64,000 nt of DNA from Sepiola atlantica (taxonomy: Eukaryota; Mollusca; Cephalopoda; Sepiida; Sepiolidae). A program made the position numbers and the translations under genes. This document shows, piece by piece, positions 1 through 10,559 of this stretch. A model generated the notes under the pieces. It worked only from the letters and a program-made list of their open reading frames with translations. It had not been told where the DNA came from and did no database searches. Every line of letters begins with the position of its first letter. Position 1 is the stretch's first letter. The DNA lies in contig OY744531.1 in assembly GCA_963556195.1 (NCBI GenBank), positions 51,895,700 to 51,959,699 on the forward strand, in the 5' to 3' direction.

Positions 1-482
1 GAGTTTAAGCAGGTGATATGCGGGTCCATGATGGCTCGTAATATATGGTATTTTTCCGCATCGCACAAGGGGCACTTGTTGATGGCTGGGGAGAAAGATG
101 GTCTTCTCTCGATGTTCTTCCATTTAATGGTGAATGGGGTCCCGTCGTCTTTCAATTGCCATATTCGGGTTGCAAGGCTGGTGTTGGCTCTGGCTCTGTA
201 ATTGAATGTATGCCTATGTACATATAGTCTGTTTTTAAAGGGTCCTTGTGTCATTCCGATATATTTTTCTGTTAACCCGCTGGGGAGACTTGTAACATTA
301 GCCTCATAAATTAGGGAACTGACTTTGCAATTCCCCTCTAAAGGGCAGTCGTTCTTGTTATGGCACGAGCATCCTGTGGGGTCTGGTGTCTTGGATTCTG
401 TGGAAATGATTTTCCTTATGGATGGGGCGATGGAATAGCTCACCTTGACTGTGTTCCTGTTGAAGAGTTTGTGCAGGCTGAC
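1..482 (-). pseudogene. Penelope-like element, inverted C-terminal fragment
   Basis: This segment is the near-exact reverse complement of 1102-1571, so it is a second, oppositely oriented copy of the C-terminal part of the PLE that follows. On the minus strand it encodes the cysteine cluster, the degenerate GIY-YIG region (Y-I-G kept) and the downstream basic region. It leaves the window at base 1. It keeps 10 bp (about 184-193) that the plus copy has lost near 1396, so its endonuclease reading frame is the more intact of the two. The few differences by eye suggest a recent duplication or insertion. It meets the plus copy head to head at 482/483. PLEs often carry 5'-truncated and inverted partial copies, which fits. 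Confidence 0.85.
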
Positions 483-1653
483 GTGGCGATGGGAGCTTTT
501 GATAGTGCAGATATCTGCGACCTGGTAGGTTTATTTATTCTAGACACCATCCAGAAGAAATTCCCTGACCACCTCTTCGGGCTTTACAGAGATGACGGAC
601 TTTGCCTATCACGAAATTGTGGCGGAATCACCTTGGATAGATTAAGGAAACACTTAACTGAGACATTCCATAGCCTCGGTTTTAAGATTACCATCAAGAC
701 AAACTTGGACCAGGTGGATTTCCTGGATTCTACCTTGAACCTAGCCAATAACACCCACAGACCCTTCGACAAACCTAATGAAACCCTGCAATATATCCAC
801 AAAGGTTCATGTCACCCCCTACCGTTTTTAAGAACCTGGTGAATAACATCAGCCAGAGAATTTCTAATCTGTCATCCAGCCAAGAAATCTTCACATAAGC
901 GGCGCCCTACTACAACAGAGCATTGAGAGACAGTGGCTTCAGAGAAGATATTAATTTCACACTCGCCAGAAACCCAGCACAAAGCAGACGTAATAGGGGG
1001 AGATCGATTATCTGGTTCTCACCTCCTTTTTCACTAAACACCAGATCGAGGGTAGGCCATGCCTTTCTCCGTTTACTCGATAAGCATTTCCCCCCCACAC
1101 ACAGCCTGCACAAACTCTTCAACAGGAACAAAGTCAAGGTGAGCTATTCCATCGCCCCATCCATAAGGAAAATCATTTCCACAGAATCCAAGACACCAGA
1201 CCCCACAGGATGCTCGTGCCATAACAAGAACGACTGCCCTTTAGAGGGGAATTGCAAAGTCAGCTCCCTAATTTATGAGGCTAATGTTACAAGTCTCCCC
1301 AGCGGGTTAACAGAAAAATATATCGGAATGACACAAGGACCCTTTAAAAACAGACTATATGTACATAGGCATACATTCAAATACAGAGCCAGAGCCTTGC
1401 AACCCGAATATGGCAATTGAAAGACGACGGGACCCCATTCACCATTAAATGGAAGAACATCGAGAGAAGACCATCTTTCTCCCCAGCCATCAACAAGTGC
1501 CCCTTGTGCGATGCGGAAAAATACCATATATTACGAGCCATTATGGACCCGCATATCACCTGCTTAAACTCAAGAGATGAGGTATTCCGGGGCTGCATCC
1601 ACAGACGCAAAGCACTCCTCATAAACTGGACTGACCGACACAATAATGACTAA
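483..1653 (+). pseudogene. Penelope-like element: reverse transcriptase end plus GIY-YIG endonuclease
   Basis: This is a 5'-truncated PLE retroelement polyprotein. At 585-599 the translation reads Y-R-D-D-G, the reverse-transcriptase catalytic box in the form typical of PLEs. The RT thumb region follows to about 980. A cysteine cluster (C-x-C-x5-C-x5-C) begins near 1210, and a GIY-YIG type nuclease region follows with the L-I-Y and K-Y-I-G elements near 1270-1325. A second Cys-rich/basic block lies at 1495-1650. The frame is broken three times: a frameshift near 830, an in-frame TAA at about 896, and a 10-bp deletion near 1396 seen against the inverted copy at 1-482. The palm motifs before the YRDD box are missing except for a short G-A-F-D stretch. 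It cannot encode a working protein. Confidence 0.9.
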
Positions 1654-2205
1654 GACAAACCCATCTCGCATACCCTGCCTTGACCCACCACTCTATTTCT
1701 CAACCCCATATGGCCCTTACCCCCTCACCTAACCCTAGATATAGACGCAATTCCCTACTTTTTTATATCTTTTATTTTTTAATTTTTTTAATTTTAATTT
1801 TCATTTTTTAAATTTTATTTTCTTAATACTCTTTAATATATTTTTTAACATTTTTTATTTTTTATTTTTTTATTTTTTCTTATTATTATTTTATTTTTTT
1901 AATCTTGTTTTATTATATTTTTCTATATATTTTTTTATTTTTTATATTTTTTTATATATTTCTTATTAAGTTATCCACCCACCCCAATCAACCCCAATTA
2001 TTAGAATCAGACACCTACCTTCATCGATTAATTATCCCCCCCCCCTCGACGACGAAGAACTACCTGTTTTGTAAACATCACCTCTTTGTAAACACCGGCT
2101 TTAGATAATGCCATAGATAGCCGTTAGACAGACATCCAATTTCCATTAGACTTCTCCCGTGCCGGACCCCTTAAATATTTGATCTTTTTAATACACCCTT
2201 AGAGC
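1654..2205 (+). other. 3' flank of the PLE, T-rich tract
   Basis: After the last coding block the sequence runs through a C-rich stretch and then about 200 bp of T-dominated DNA (1760-1970). It probably belongs to the PLE 3' untranslated region, but no matching copy in the window fixes its end. I see no gene. Confidence 0.4.
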
Positions 2206-2279
2206 CCGATCCACTATCAACAGATTCGTAGCAGGCCCTTTCGGGCCGTCAACAGCCGAACCTGTTGATAGTGAATCGG
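2206..2279. repeat. Long imperfect hairpin
   Basis: An 18-bp outer stem with one mismatch (2206-2223 against 2262-2279) is followed, after one mismatch, by four more pairs. Inside is a GGCCC/GGGCC mini-hairpin near 2234-2247. It stands out in a T-rich area. It could be a structured 3' element of the PLE or the relic of another repeat. No transposase or hammerhead core is present. Confidence 0.6.
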
Positions 2280-3170
2280 TCAGTTAGATCCGAGGCTCAT
2301 TTATCGTTCTATAATTTTTCTATAGTACTTCCATATCCTCTACTTTCCATAACCTCCATTTTAAGTCATCTAACCTTTAAAATTTTCAAGCTCCCCAAAT
2401 TCATTCCCTTATACCTCTCCACACTACACTCAGTATTACATTTTAGGACCGGCTTGACATCCGGAAACCGTTGCACTAAAAGGCCAGTGCTATTTTAATA
2501 ACACGCTTATGCCTACAGTATTTTTCCCTGCCACGCGGGTTTTTTATTTTTATTCTTATTATTATTTTTATTTATTTATTTGTTTATTTTTATTTTTATT
2601 TTTATCTTTTAAATTCGCCGGGCCACCATTATTATTACTTTGACTATTATTATTAACAGTAATATTATTCCCTTCTTCCCCACATTTACACTTTATGCTA
2701 CGATATGGGGTCGAAAAGTTAGCCGGCGGTGCCGAGCCTTAAAACCAACGGCTATCAATGTTTACCACACCTAGATCCTTCCTTCTCTCCCCCCTCTCCT
2801 CGGTGTCTTACCCTGCATCTCTACTTCGTCTTTCCCCTATACTTCCTGGCCCCCAAACCCCGACCCTACCCTACAGAATTTCTTACATTTTTTATATATA
2901 TTACAAAAAAACTTTTTCTTCTGCTTTATTTTAATTAATAACAATTCTATATACATTAACAATTTAAATATTAGAATCTAAATTTAACCCCTCATGCACA
3001 CATATGTACCCCCCCCCCATTTTACACAAATCACGTCCTACGTGATCTTAGACGTGACCGAATAAGTCCCACCATTCCTGAATATGTTTATCAGCTGACG
3101 ATAATCGGGATCAACCTCCCGCTTTGAAACCGACGGTACTGATGTTACATTGAATTTCTGTATTTTATAT
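2280..3170. other. AT- and pyrimidine-rich spacer, no gene seen
   Basis: The segment is pyrimidine-biased with (TTATT)-like stretches near 2540-2620. Open frames here are short and low in complexity. It may still belong to the preceding retroelement. Confidence 0.4.

Positions 3171-3176
<6 letters not shown>

Positions 3177-3244
<68 letters not shown>
3177..3244. repeat. (TA)n array
   Basis: A pure TA dinucleotide run of about 68 bp, led by a short CA run. Confidence 0.98.
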
Positions 3245-3248
<4 letters not shown>

Positions 3249-3585
3249 TCAATTCCGGTGTGATCGACTATTATAAATTGACAGTCGGCCACACAAGAAT
3301 TCAAGCCACGAACCGATCAATAAATTACACAACACACCATCATCCTTAAATACAAATACGTCAGAGAAACAGACAAACATACAGCATCCGTAATTAACAA
3401 TTAAATTATTCTACATAATACTGGCACAACTAGAACTCATACAGCAATATAGACCGGCGAAACCCGTGTTTGTTTATTTCGAACTGTCTTTCTTTAGTGA
3501 GTCGCCGAAGATTTGTGATAGAGTATAATGTCCTTTTTAAAGAGGAAAGGTATATCCATGTCAATGAAAACATGCTACGTCTCTG

Positions 3586-3768
<183 letters not shown>

Positions 3769-3899
3769 CGCGTGTGTGGATGACTATATTCCCCTCTAGT
3801 TGGTTTAAGCTCTCGTAAGTAAATCGCGAACTGCCACTATCCGTTAAGTCTTGCTTATTGGGTAAAAACAATTCGAGCTCTCCGGCACTTGACAATGTT

Positions 3900-4056
3900 T
3901 AGATTGAGTTTACATTGCGCAGGCGAGAGATGAAAGCGTAGGGGTTAGAAACGTCAACTGTCAGCTTAATAGTCGCGTTTCGATCCAGGGTTGAGACACT
4001 TGCTTGTCTAGCCGCACTTAAGAGCTGTGATACAACGAAACATTCTATATGTGGAA
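3900..4056 (+). repeat. tRNA-headed SINE-like repeat
   Basis: A box-B-like stretch (TTTCGATCC near 3980) is followed by a tail that shares CTAGCC, AAGAGCTGTGATAC and CGAAAC blocks with the repeat at 6308-6475. It runs into the (TA)n array at 4058. Two diverged copies with a tRNA-like head and a shared tail indicate a SINE family. Confidence 0.5.
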
Positions 4057-4057
4057 G

Positions 4058-4126
<69 letters not shown>
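4058..4126. repeat. (TA)n array
   Basis: A pure TA run directly after a SINE-like repeat. Confidence 0.97.
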
Positions 4127-4127
<1 letters not shown>

Positions 4128-4244
4128 CGTTAATTTACATCATACTGAAAATATGTAATCCCCTCCGGATTGACACAAACGAGGTTTTATACATGCAATC
4201 TTCTGAAGTCATATCTCAGGAAAAAAATGAAAAGTAAAGTCTAT

Positions 4245-4600
4245 ATGAGCAGTTCATGAATAAAAAAGAGAAAAAAACAAATGTAAACAAAAACAACAAA
4301 GACAATAAAAATAGGTAAAATAATTATAAAATGAAAGCGAAATTAGGAACAATGCAATAAAAAAGATATCCGTTGGGTTGGCGCTGAACGGAGTGAGGGA
4401 GAAATAGAAATAGGAATAGAAGAAAGAAAAAAAGAAAAAGAAAGAACGGACGCAAAGATGAAAAGAAAACAGAAAAAGAAGGCAAAAGAAAAACGGAAAA
4501 ATAAAAAGAGCGAAAGAAAGAAAAGTAGGTAGAGCAAAAATAAGAAAAGGGAAGAAAAAGGAAAGGAAAAAAGGAAAGAGATAGAAGATCCATGTTTGGT
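4245..4600. repeat. Polypurine (A/G) low-complexity tract
   Basis: The plus strand is almost all A and G (AAAG/GAAA-like units) over about 350 bp. The long minus-strand frames here are Ser/Phe/Leu homopolymer-like artefacts. Confidence 0.85.
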
Positions 4601-5545
4601 AGAGGAATCTGACGTTTTATACGCATGCGCAGATACAAGTTGGAAATAGCAAGACACAAACCAATGGAAAGAATTCTCACATATGACGCTCACACCACAA
4701 CTGAAATTATTTTACCTAGCATTTTGATAAATAAAATTCCACAAGATGATGTTTAATCTAAAAACGTGAGCACATCTTGAACTAAATAAATAAAAGTGAC
4801 AGTTCGTGTTCATGTACCACTCCTATATTAGTATCAACACAGGTCACTTTTATTTAAATCAATAATACAACATATATTTTAAATACTGTATATATAATAG
4901 ATAACAATTTCCAACATACATCAATTTGAATACTTTATTTGCATAACTATTTTGTGTTATTTATTTGTAATTTCATCGTCCTATTATGCCTATATATGTG
5001 CAATAGTTTCGTCGATGTTTGCAGTAATTAATTAAAGTATTTTATAAAAGAAGAAAAATTACAAAAACCTTTATTAAAATATGCTCCTTAATTTTCAAGG
5101 AGGGTAATTTGAATGAAACTAATATATCTTAGGCTAGCTAGAAAGAAAGATATACCGAAAGTTCATAGTGAGAGGGTATAATGCTCTCTCTCTCTCACTG
5201 TGTCTATCAGAGGCTCTTTTAAAACAATTAAATAAATGTGGCGTCGTTCTAACTCTCTGACTCCTTCGCCTCTAACTCACCCCTTTTTTTAGAAGAACCC
5301 CACCCTCATTATTGTTTAAGCGAATTGTTTCCGTATTTCCTTTCATTTTTACTGTCTTATTTATCAGATAAATGCATTTGTATCAAATTACCAAAATGTT
5401 AATAATTATCTATTGATATAAATAAATGCAAAAAACTTGTGAATAGAATGTTTATTATTTTAAATGTAGGCTACAAATAGTCAAATTTGCGAAGCGATAG
5501 CACATTTATAATATTCTGAAATGAGGTTTACAACACAAGAGTTAA
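4601..5545. other. AT-rich spacer, no gene seen
   Basis: The stretch is AT-rich with a short CT run near 5182-5200. I see no coding or RNA signal. Confidence 0.5.
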
Positions 5546-5625
5546 CTGATCTTGGCCTTTTAGCTAAGATCAAAGTGTAGTTCTCTTCTGATACTACAAT
5601 TCATCTGTTATGTAAAGAAAAGAAA
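5546..5625 (+). repeat. U2 snRNA 5'-end-like fragment, head of a dispersed repeat
   Basis: Positions 5551-5580 match the start of U2 snRNA closely: the GGCCTTTT block, GCTAAGATCA, then AGTGTAG (with one extra A). Beyond about 50 nt it leaves U2 and reads into GATACTACAATT, which is also found on the minus strand in the repeats at 29.3-29.5 kb and 30.3-30.5 kb. The Sm site and later U2 domains are absent, so this is not a functional snRNA. I read it as a truncated U2-derived SINE-like repeat. Confidence 0.7.
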
Positions 5626-5639
5626 ATGCAATGCAATCT

Positions 5640-6227
5640 TGTTAATCGTTAATTTCTAGAATTATTTCGGTTCGATACACAGAGGAGAGATGAAGAAAAT
5701 TGTTTTGGAACATGGTATATATATATATATGCAGTTATATATTCTAGATTTTCTGCAAGTGCGACTCGTCACAATAAAAGTAAAAAACCGTGTCCCAAAA
5801 CATAAGAAATTCAAAACCCAAAATAATAAAAATTATATTATATTATTAAACCATTTATATATGAAGGTTCAATAAGGTATATTAGATTCTGTTTACTCTA
5901 TGGACGCTAAGAAAGCTAGCAAAAACTACGTATAATTTACCTAAACATCGTACTTTAAAATTAGATCGTTAAAAGACCTAATAGAATTAAAACAATCAAA
6001 GATAGATAAAAGAAAATAGAAGTAAAATAGAAAATAAATGAATCAAAAATAGACAAAAAAGATTAAAACGGAAGATACAAAGGAAAGAATATATATATAT
6101 ATATTATTTATCAAAAAAAGTAAATGTACGACAATATAAGCATTCAATGTAGATATTCAAATGAATACTTTAATGTGGATAAGTGAATCTTTTGAATCCC
6201 TAAAACAATAACTAACAATATATACAT

Positions 6228-6231
<4 letters not shown>
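5640..6231. other. AT-rich spacer, no gene seen
   Basis: A-rich sequence with short TA runs at about 5717 and 6090. Nothing else is recognisable. Confidence 0.5.

Positions 6232-6309
<78 letters not shown>
6232..6309. repeat. (TA)n array
   Basis: A pure TA run that ends exactly where the following SINE head begins. Confidence 0.98.
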
Positions 6310-6312
<3 letters not shown>

Positions 6313-6475
6313 GCAGTGAATAAAATCTTGGACTATTAAAACATTACAGAGTTTCAATCACAGTTTGAAGCACTCGTATACCTAGCCATACTAAAGAGCT
6401 GTGATACTGCGAAACGTTTGTATGTCTCTGTATACATTTACGTATGTATAGCATAAGTTTATGTTGTTTTAGAAT
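6308..6475 (+). repeat. tRNA-headed SINE-like repeat
   Basis: It starts with TGGCGCAGTG (box A-like) and has GAGTTTCAATCA (box B-like) about 40 bp on. The tail shares CTAGCC, AAGAGCTGTGATAC and GCGAAAC with 3900-4056. The spacing of the boxes is that of a tRNA-derived Pol III promoter. Confidence 0.6.
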
Positions 6476-6759
6476 GGGAAAATTTACAGTGTGTTTTGTT
6501 GCGTATGTAAGAGCATACATTTTAATTTCAAATAACACTATAAATTAATTTGGTCGTCTATCGATCTGTGCTGTCTAATATAACCACCGTAAATTCATCC
6601 CATAGAGACTCAAACTTAGTGTGTTTGTTCTTCAGTCGATGCTGTGCATAACTGAATGGGAAGGCTAAATAATAGGTTTCCCTATAGCATCGAGATCGAG
6701 TGAAGAATAGCCACTTAGTGATTCCGTGAAACTGTAGGTATAGGCGGACGATCAAACTA

Positions 6760-6761
<2 letters not shown>

Positions 6762-6847
<86 letters not shown>

Positions 6848-6952
6848 CTGACTACCTAGATTTACTCACTTATTGGACACTGTTGAAGAAAATACTGAAA
6901 ATTGATATATAAAAAAGTATATCTCCTTATAACATTTTATGTGAATAGATGA

Positions 6953-6982
<30 letters not shown>
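6762..6982. repeat. Two (TA)n arrays
   Basis: TA runs lie at 6762-6845 and 6957-6982, with about 110 bp of ordinary AT-rich sequence between them. Confidence 0.97.
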
Positions 6983-6986
<4 letters not shown>

Positions 6987-7061
6987 TACAGTTCAAATAT
7001 ATTTACATAATTAACAGACAACTGATATTTTTTTTCAAAAGTTCTCGATACAAAGCAGAGC

Positions 7062-7214
7062 TTTAATAAAATTAAAAAATATTGGTGACGATCTACACCA
7101 ATCAGTTTTGTGTTTAAACGTCTCGACGTTTTCTCATAGTTTTTAGATGTTTTGAGAAGACGCGGAGACGAATTGATTAGTGTAGATTGCCACCAATGTA
7201 TATTTAAGTTTATT

Positions 7215-7217
<3 letters not shown>
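7062..7217. mobile_element. Foldback (MITE-like) element
   Basis: The arms 7062-7135 and 7152-7217 are imperfect reverse complements over about 60 bp. Both carry the ATTGGTG..ATCTACAC..AATCA series and a GTCTC/GAGAC core. The right arm ends in a (TA)n array. There is no coding capacity. The structure fits a non-autonomous DNA transposon. Confidence 0.65.

Positions 7218-7257
<40 letters not shown>
7218..7257. repeat. (TA)n array
   Basis: A pure TA run abutting the foldback element, followed by a GTGTGTATGTGTG stretch. Confidence 0.97.
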
Positions 7258-7260
<3 letters not shown>

Positions 7261-8080
7261 GTGTGTATGTGTGTGGTGCTCGCTAGACGTCTCGAATTCG
7301 AATTTCGTTTCATCCACGATTGAATGCAGGCCAAAACCGCAGGTGGTCATATTCTTAAGAATTGCAGTTCAAACGCACCTTACTTGCGTGGTACATGCCC
7401 CTACTAAGTTTCCCGAATGACAATCATGTCTGTTAACTTCTCACTCAGTCTGGACCCAGCCAAGCCTACATAGTCTGAAAATTGTCATAGGTCAAACTAG
7501 GAAATCGGTTACAACCCGTTGAAAGTACGTGAGTTATACATCACCTGGGGCGAAAGGCTAAAATGGTTTCAATTTACGTGTTCTTTCCCGCCTGCCTCTA
7601 ATACCTGGCCTCGGTCAATGATCCGCTCTTCGACAAAAGAGAGCAACTGATTTAGAAATTAATCCCCGGCGTTGATCAATGTCATTGATCTCTTGTATTC
7701 AGTACTCAGCGCCAAAATCAATCGAGTTGTAATCAAGAGATTGGCGTATCGAACAAAGGGTTAACGCTTTGCATTTACCGATCGGCGGCACACCAGAGGA
7801 ACCGTCGCATAATTATTCCATTTTTCTGGGGAATTGGCAATCGTATTTCTGCTCATTCGATGAACGGATGCACTGAATTACCGATATTTCTGGCACGCTG
7901 CCCGCCTGCAACAAAGTAGTCCGAACCGTAAACTCCCCCTTTCATATAAGATTGCAATTCTACTCTAAGATCTCTCTTGATAGGGTTAACATTCTTATCC
8001 ATGTATTTCTAGCCTTGCACTTTGAAGAGTTACCTCACCTTTATTTACTTGCCCACTAAAAGTGCAAAGGTAGCTACAGG
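7258..8080. other. Balanced-composition unique stretch, no gene recognised
   Basis: This is one of the few stretches with near-even base composition. The left end has a TCGAATTCGAAT piece that resembles a tRNA-like box B. All frames are broken by stops, and I recognise no protein family. It could be an old retroelement interior or non-coding host DNA. Confidence 0.35.
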
Positions 8081-8084
8081 GTGT

Positions 8085-8154
8085 TTAATGTTTGAAAATC
8101 TGGTTCACAAAAAAGGAAACTCTGGACTGAGACAAAAATGTTCTTTCTAAATTT

Positions 8155-8157
<3 letters not shown>
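8085..8157 (-). repeat. Fragment of the U2-headed repeat family
   Basis: On the minus strand it carries TTTTTGTCTCAGTCCAGA and CCTTTTT, matching the body of the copies at 30.3 kb and 43.5 kb. The U2-like head is missing. Confidence 0.45.

Positions 8158-8230
<73 letters not shown>
8158..8230. repeat. (TA)n array
   Basis: A pure TA run of about 73 bp. Confidence 0.98.
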
Positions 8231-8233
<3 letters not shown>

Positions 8234-8292
8234 TTGAGATCGACAAAATTCTAACATCGTTCCAAAAATTCAAAACCAATGAATCATATGGC

Positions 8293-8405
8293 GTACAATC
8301 GTTTCTAAGACAATTTCGAAATATTTTATTCGGTATTACTGTTCCGAAGGCTCGGAATCGTCACTTCGTCAGCTCCTTTAATAAAATAACTTACAGAAGT
8401 CCCTC
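8293..8405. repeat. Dispersed repeat, copy A
   Basis: It shares an ordered set of blocks with 62625-62735 (TCGTTTCTAA.., TTCGGAA.., ..ATAAAATAAC..). It contains an internal hairpin (TTCCGA/TCGGAA). The family is unidentified. Confidence 0.45.
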
Positions 8406-8865
8406 AATAAAACATAAGGTTCAAGTACTATATGAAAACCCATATATTTAGACAATACTAGAGACAAAATCTCTCGACATAAAACCACATATCTTTTCAT
8501 CAGACAGCTCAAAAAGATATGGCAGTGAAAAGATTTTCGAAACAGCAACTGACAACAAATCAAATAACAAAGTAAATATTTAAAATTATTAAAATATAGG
8601 ATGAATCAGGACTAAAAAATAGATAAATAAATAAATAGAAAATAATGAAAATAAATATTAAAAAATTAGGTAAAACATTAAGTAAGATATAAAGCACAAA
8701 GTATATACAATACTAATTTTATTTCATTTTAAAAGAAAACAAGATGGAGTATAAATTAAATTAATGAAAAGTTAAACTAATTAGAAGATGAACTGTCTAT
8801 AATAGACTATATCGAAAACTACTTACAAGGAAGACTATAACCTTAAAATACAAATCTTAATTATG
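8406..8865. other. A-rich spacer, no gene seen
   Basis: AT-rich sequence with an A-rich tract near 8600-8700. No coding signal. Confidence 0.45.
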
Positions 8866-8869
8866 AGAA

Positions 8870-9475
8870 AGAAATGAACCACAATTCTAATCTCCGGGGT
8901 GAATATTGTTTGAAACACTTCAAAATTCGTTCCCAATCAGCCGGAATAAGTATTTCAAGAGCTGCAAATTTCAAATGTAGAATACTAATTAATTCTCTTA
9001 ACAAAATTGTTTTGCACCACTGCTATCTCTGCTTGCGAAGATTAAAATTAAGGAATAATGATATTAAACTTTACGTCTAGAATCCTTATTCAACTTTTTT
9101 AAAAATCCATTATATGATTTTGATTCTTGAAAATATCTCAAATTTAAGACTTTAGGGGGTTTAAGCAAAAATTGAAATTGAGTAAATCTTGCTTAATTGG
9201 AGTCTAATGACTAAAATATTAACATTTTCAAATGGGATCTTGTTTTCATATTATGCACTCTAAAACCATTTAAAATATTGCAAACAATTTTACAAAAATC
9301 GGATGTATCGGTATTTTCACGAATGGTATGAAGCTAAATTAAACTAACTGAAGCTAACATACGAGCTATTATGCCGAGCAGCTGTGTTTCAAAATTCATA
9401 ATGATCGCTTAATTAGTTTAGAAGTGGCTTATGTACATAAAAATATATAAACATATACACATATCTAAATTCATA
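8870..9475. repeat. ~0.6-kb dispersed repeat, tandem copy 1
   Basis: It shares ordered blocks with 9480-10105 and 25470-26080: AATATCT-AAA-T-TAAG, ATGTCTAATA-type blocks, the GGTTAATTAGTTTAG motif and a terminal (CATA)n-like tail. The GGTTAA..AGTTTAG followed by a short tandem tail resembles the 3' end of non-LTR retrotransposons or SINEs in invertebrates, but no ORF is present. Confidence 0.6.
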
Positions 9476-9479
9476 CAAA

Positions 9480-10101
9480 TAATAGAAGAATACTCGTCCC
9501 AGGACTGATACAATTTATTCTACGAACACAACAGTTTTGCACCAGTTTTATGTCTCCTTACAAAGTGTAAAATAAACATATAATGAAACAAAACCTCATG
9601 CTTAGACTCCTTATTCCAATTTTGATCGAATCCATTACATGATTTGGATTCTAGAAAATATCTAAAATGTAAGGATTTAACTAAAGATGGTTTAAGAAGA
9701 AATTTACAGTCAATGACTCTTGTTTATTGACTAATAACTATGAATTAACTTCAATGCAAATCTGCAATATTTAATTGTTTTAAATGAAAGATTATACCCA
9801 GATTATATCACTTAAATACCCTTTAAAATACCCCAAGGGAACAAAAATTCTGGGGATATTTATTAATTGATGTCTAATACCCATTAACATTTTTCCCAAA
9901 ATCGGAGGAATCTTAATTCTCACTAAGGGATAAACTCCCTCTTCCTCTTTGTCATTACACTCAGTTTAACCAAATATGGCCCTAATTACGACCTGTTACG
10001 CCGGGCAATGTGTTTTATAATTCATAATCATAGGTTAATTAGTTTAGGAGTTAATCGTGTGCATGCAAACATATAAATATATACACATTTCTAATATTAT
10101 A

Positions 10102-10105
<4 letters not shown>
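9480..10105. repeat. ~0.6-kb dispersed repeat, tandem copy 2
   Basis: The second copy follows the first in the same orientation after a few bases. It begins with the ACTCGTCCCAGGACTGATA block also seen near 25490 and ends in an ATATAC/TA tail. Confidence 0.6.

Positions 10106-10157
<52 letters not shown>
10106..10157. repeat. (TA)n array
   Basis: A TA run terminating the preceding repeat. Confidence 0.97.
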
Positions 10158-10160
<3 letters not shown>

Positions 10161-10164
10161 ATCC

Positions 10165-10262
10165 ATATACCTACTTTTTCGCTGTGTCACACCTTTTTAG
10201 TGCTTCCATTCTGGATCGAACCACGGTCGTCTAGTTGACATCATCTCTAAGTAACAAACCGT
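10165..10262 (-). repeat. tRNA-headed SINE fragment
   Basis: On the minus strand GTGGTTCGATCC (box B) lies downstream of a tRNA-like head. The context and the flanking CTACTTTTT suggest a SINE piece. Confidence 0.5.
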
Positions 10263-10384
10263 GAGTAAGCGAAATTTTCATATTTATATAAACACTGCTA
10301 GCTACCTCAGAGTTCTCTATTTGATTTCACGAAGAGCATTTTTCAATAATCGTAGTTGGCCAGCTCATTTACCCCACAATCCTC

Positions 10385-10550
10385 AAACAAAAAAGGAGGC
10401 ATATGTCGTAAACCAAAGACAGTATATTTCGCTGCAACACAGCTATTCAGTGTGGCTACACAGGTAAAAGCTTCAAGCCGGGATCGAAACCCGACCGTCA
10501 TTTTTACAGTCAGCGCTTCTAACCAGTCGACCATCAGTAACAAGTAGCTA
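10385..10550 (-). repeat. tRNA-headed SINE
   Basis: On the minus strand it reads GGTCGACTGGTTAGAAGCGC (box A area) and, about 35 bp on, CGGGTTTCGATCCCGGC (box B). The tail carries CCTGTGTAGCCACACTGAAT, which also occurs at 54.78 kb on the minus strand. No CCA end or complete cloverleaf is required here, and I do not call it a tRNA gene. Confidence 0.7.
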
Positions 10551-10559
10551 AAATAATAG

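Noticed and set aside
8335..8375. Hammerhead with a CTGACGA box (minus strand)
   Set aside because: The distance to the next GAAA is about 50 nt with no stem at the base, and the partner copy at 62.7 kb does not keep the boxes.
10440..10545. tRNA gene on the minus strand
   Set aside because: Box A and B are present, but the same head with a shared tail occurs at 54.8 kb, so a SINE is the better reading.
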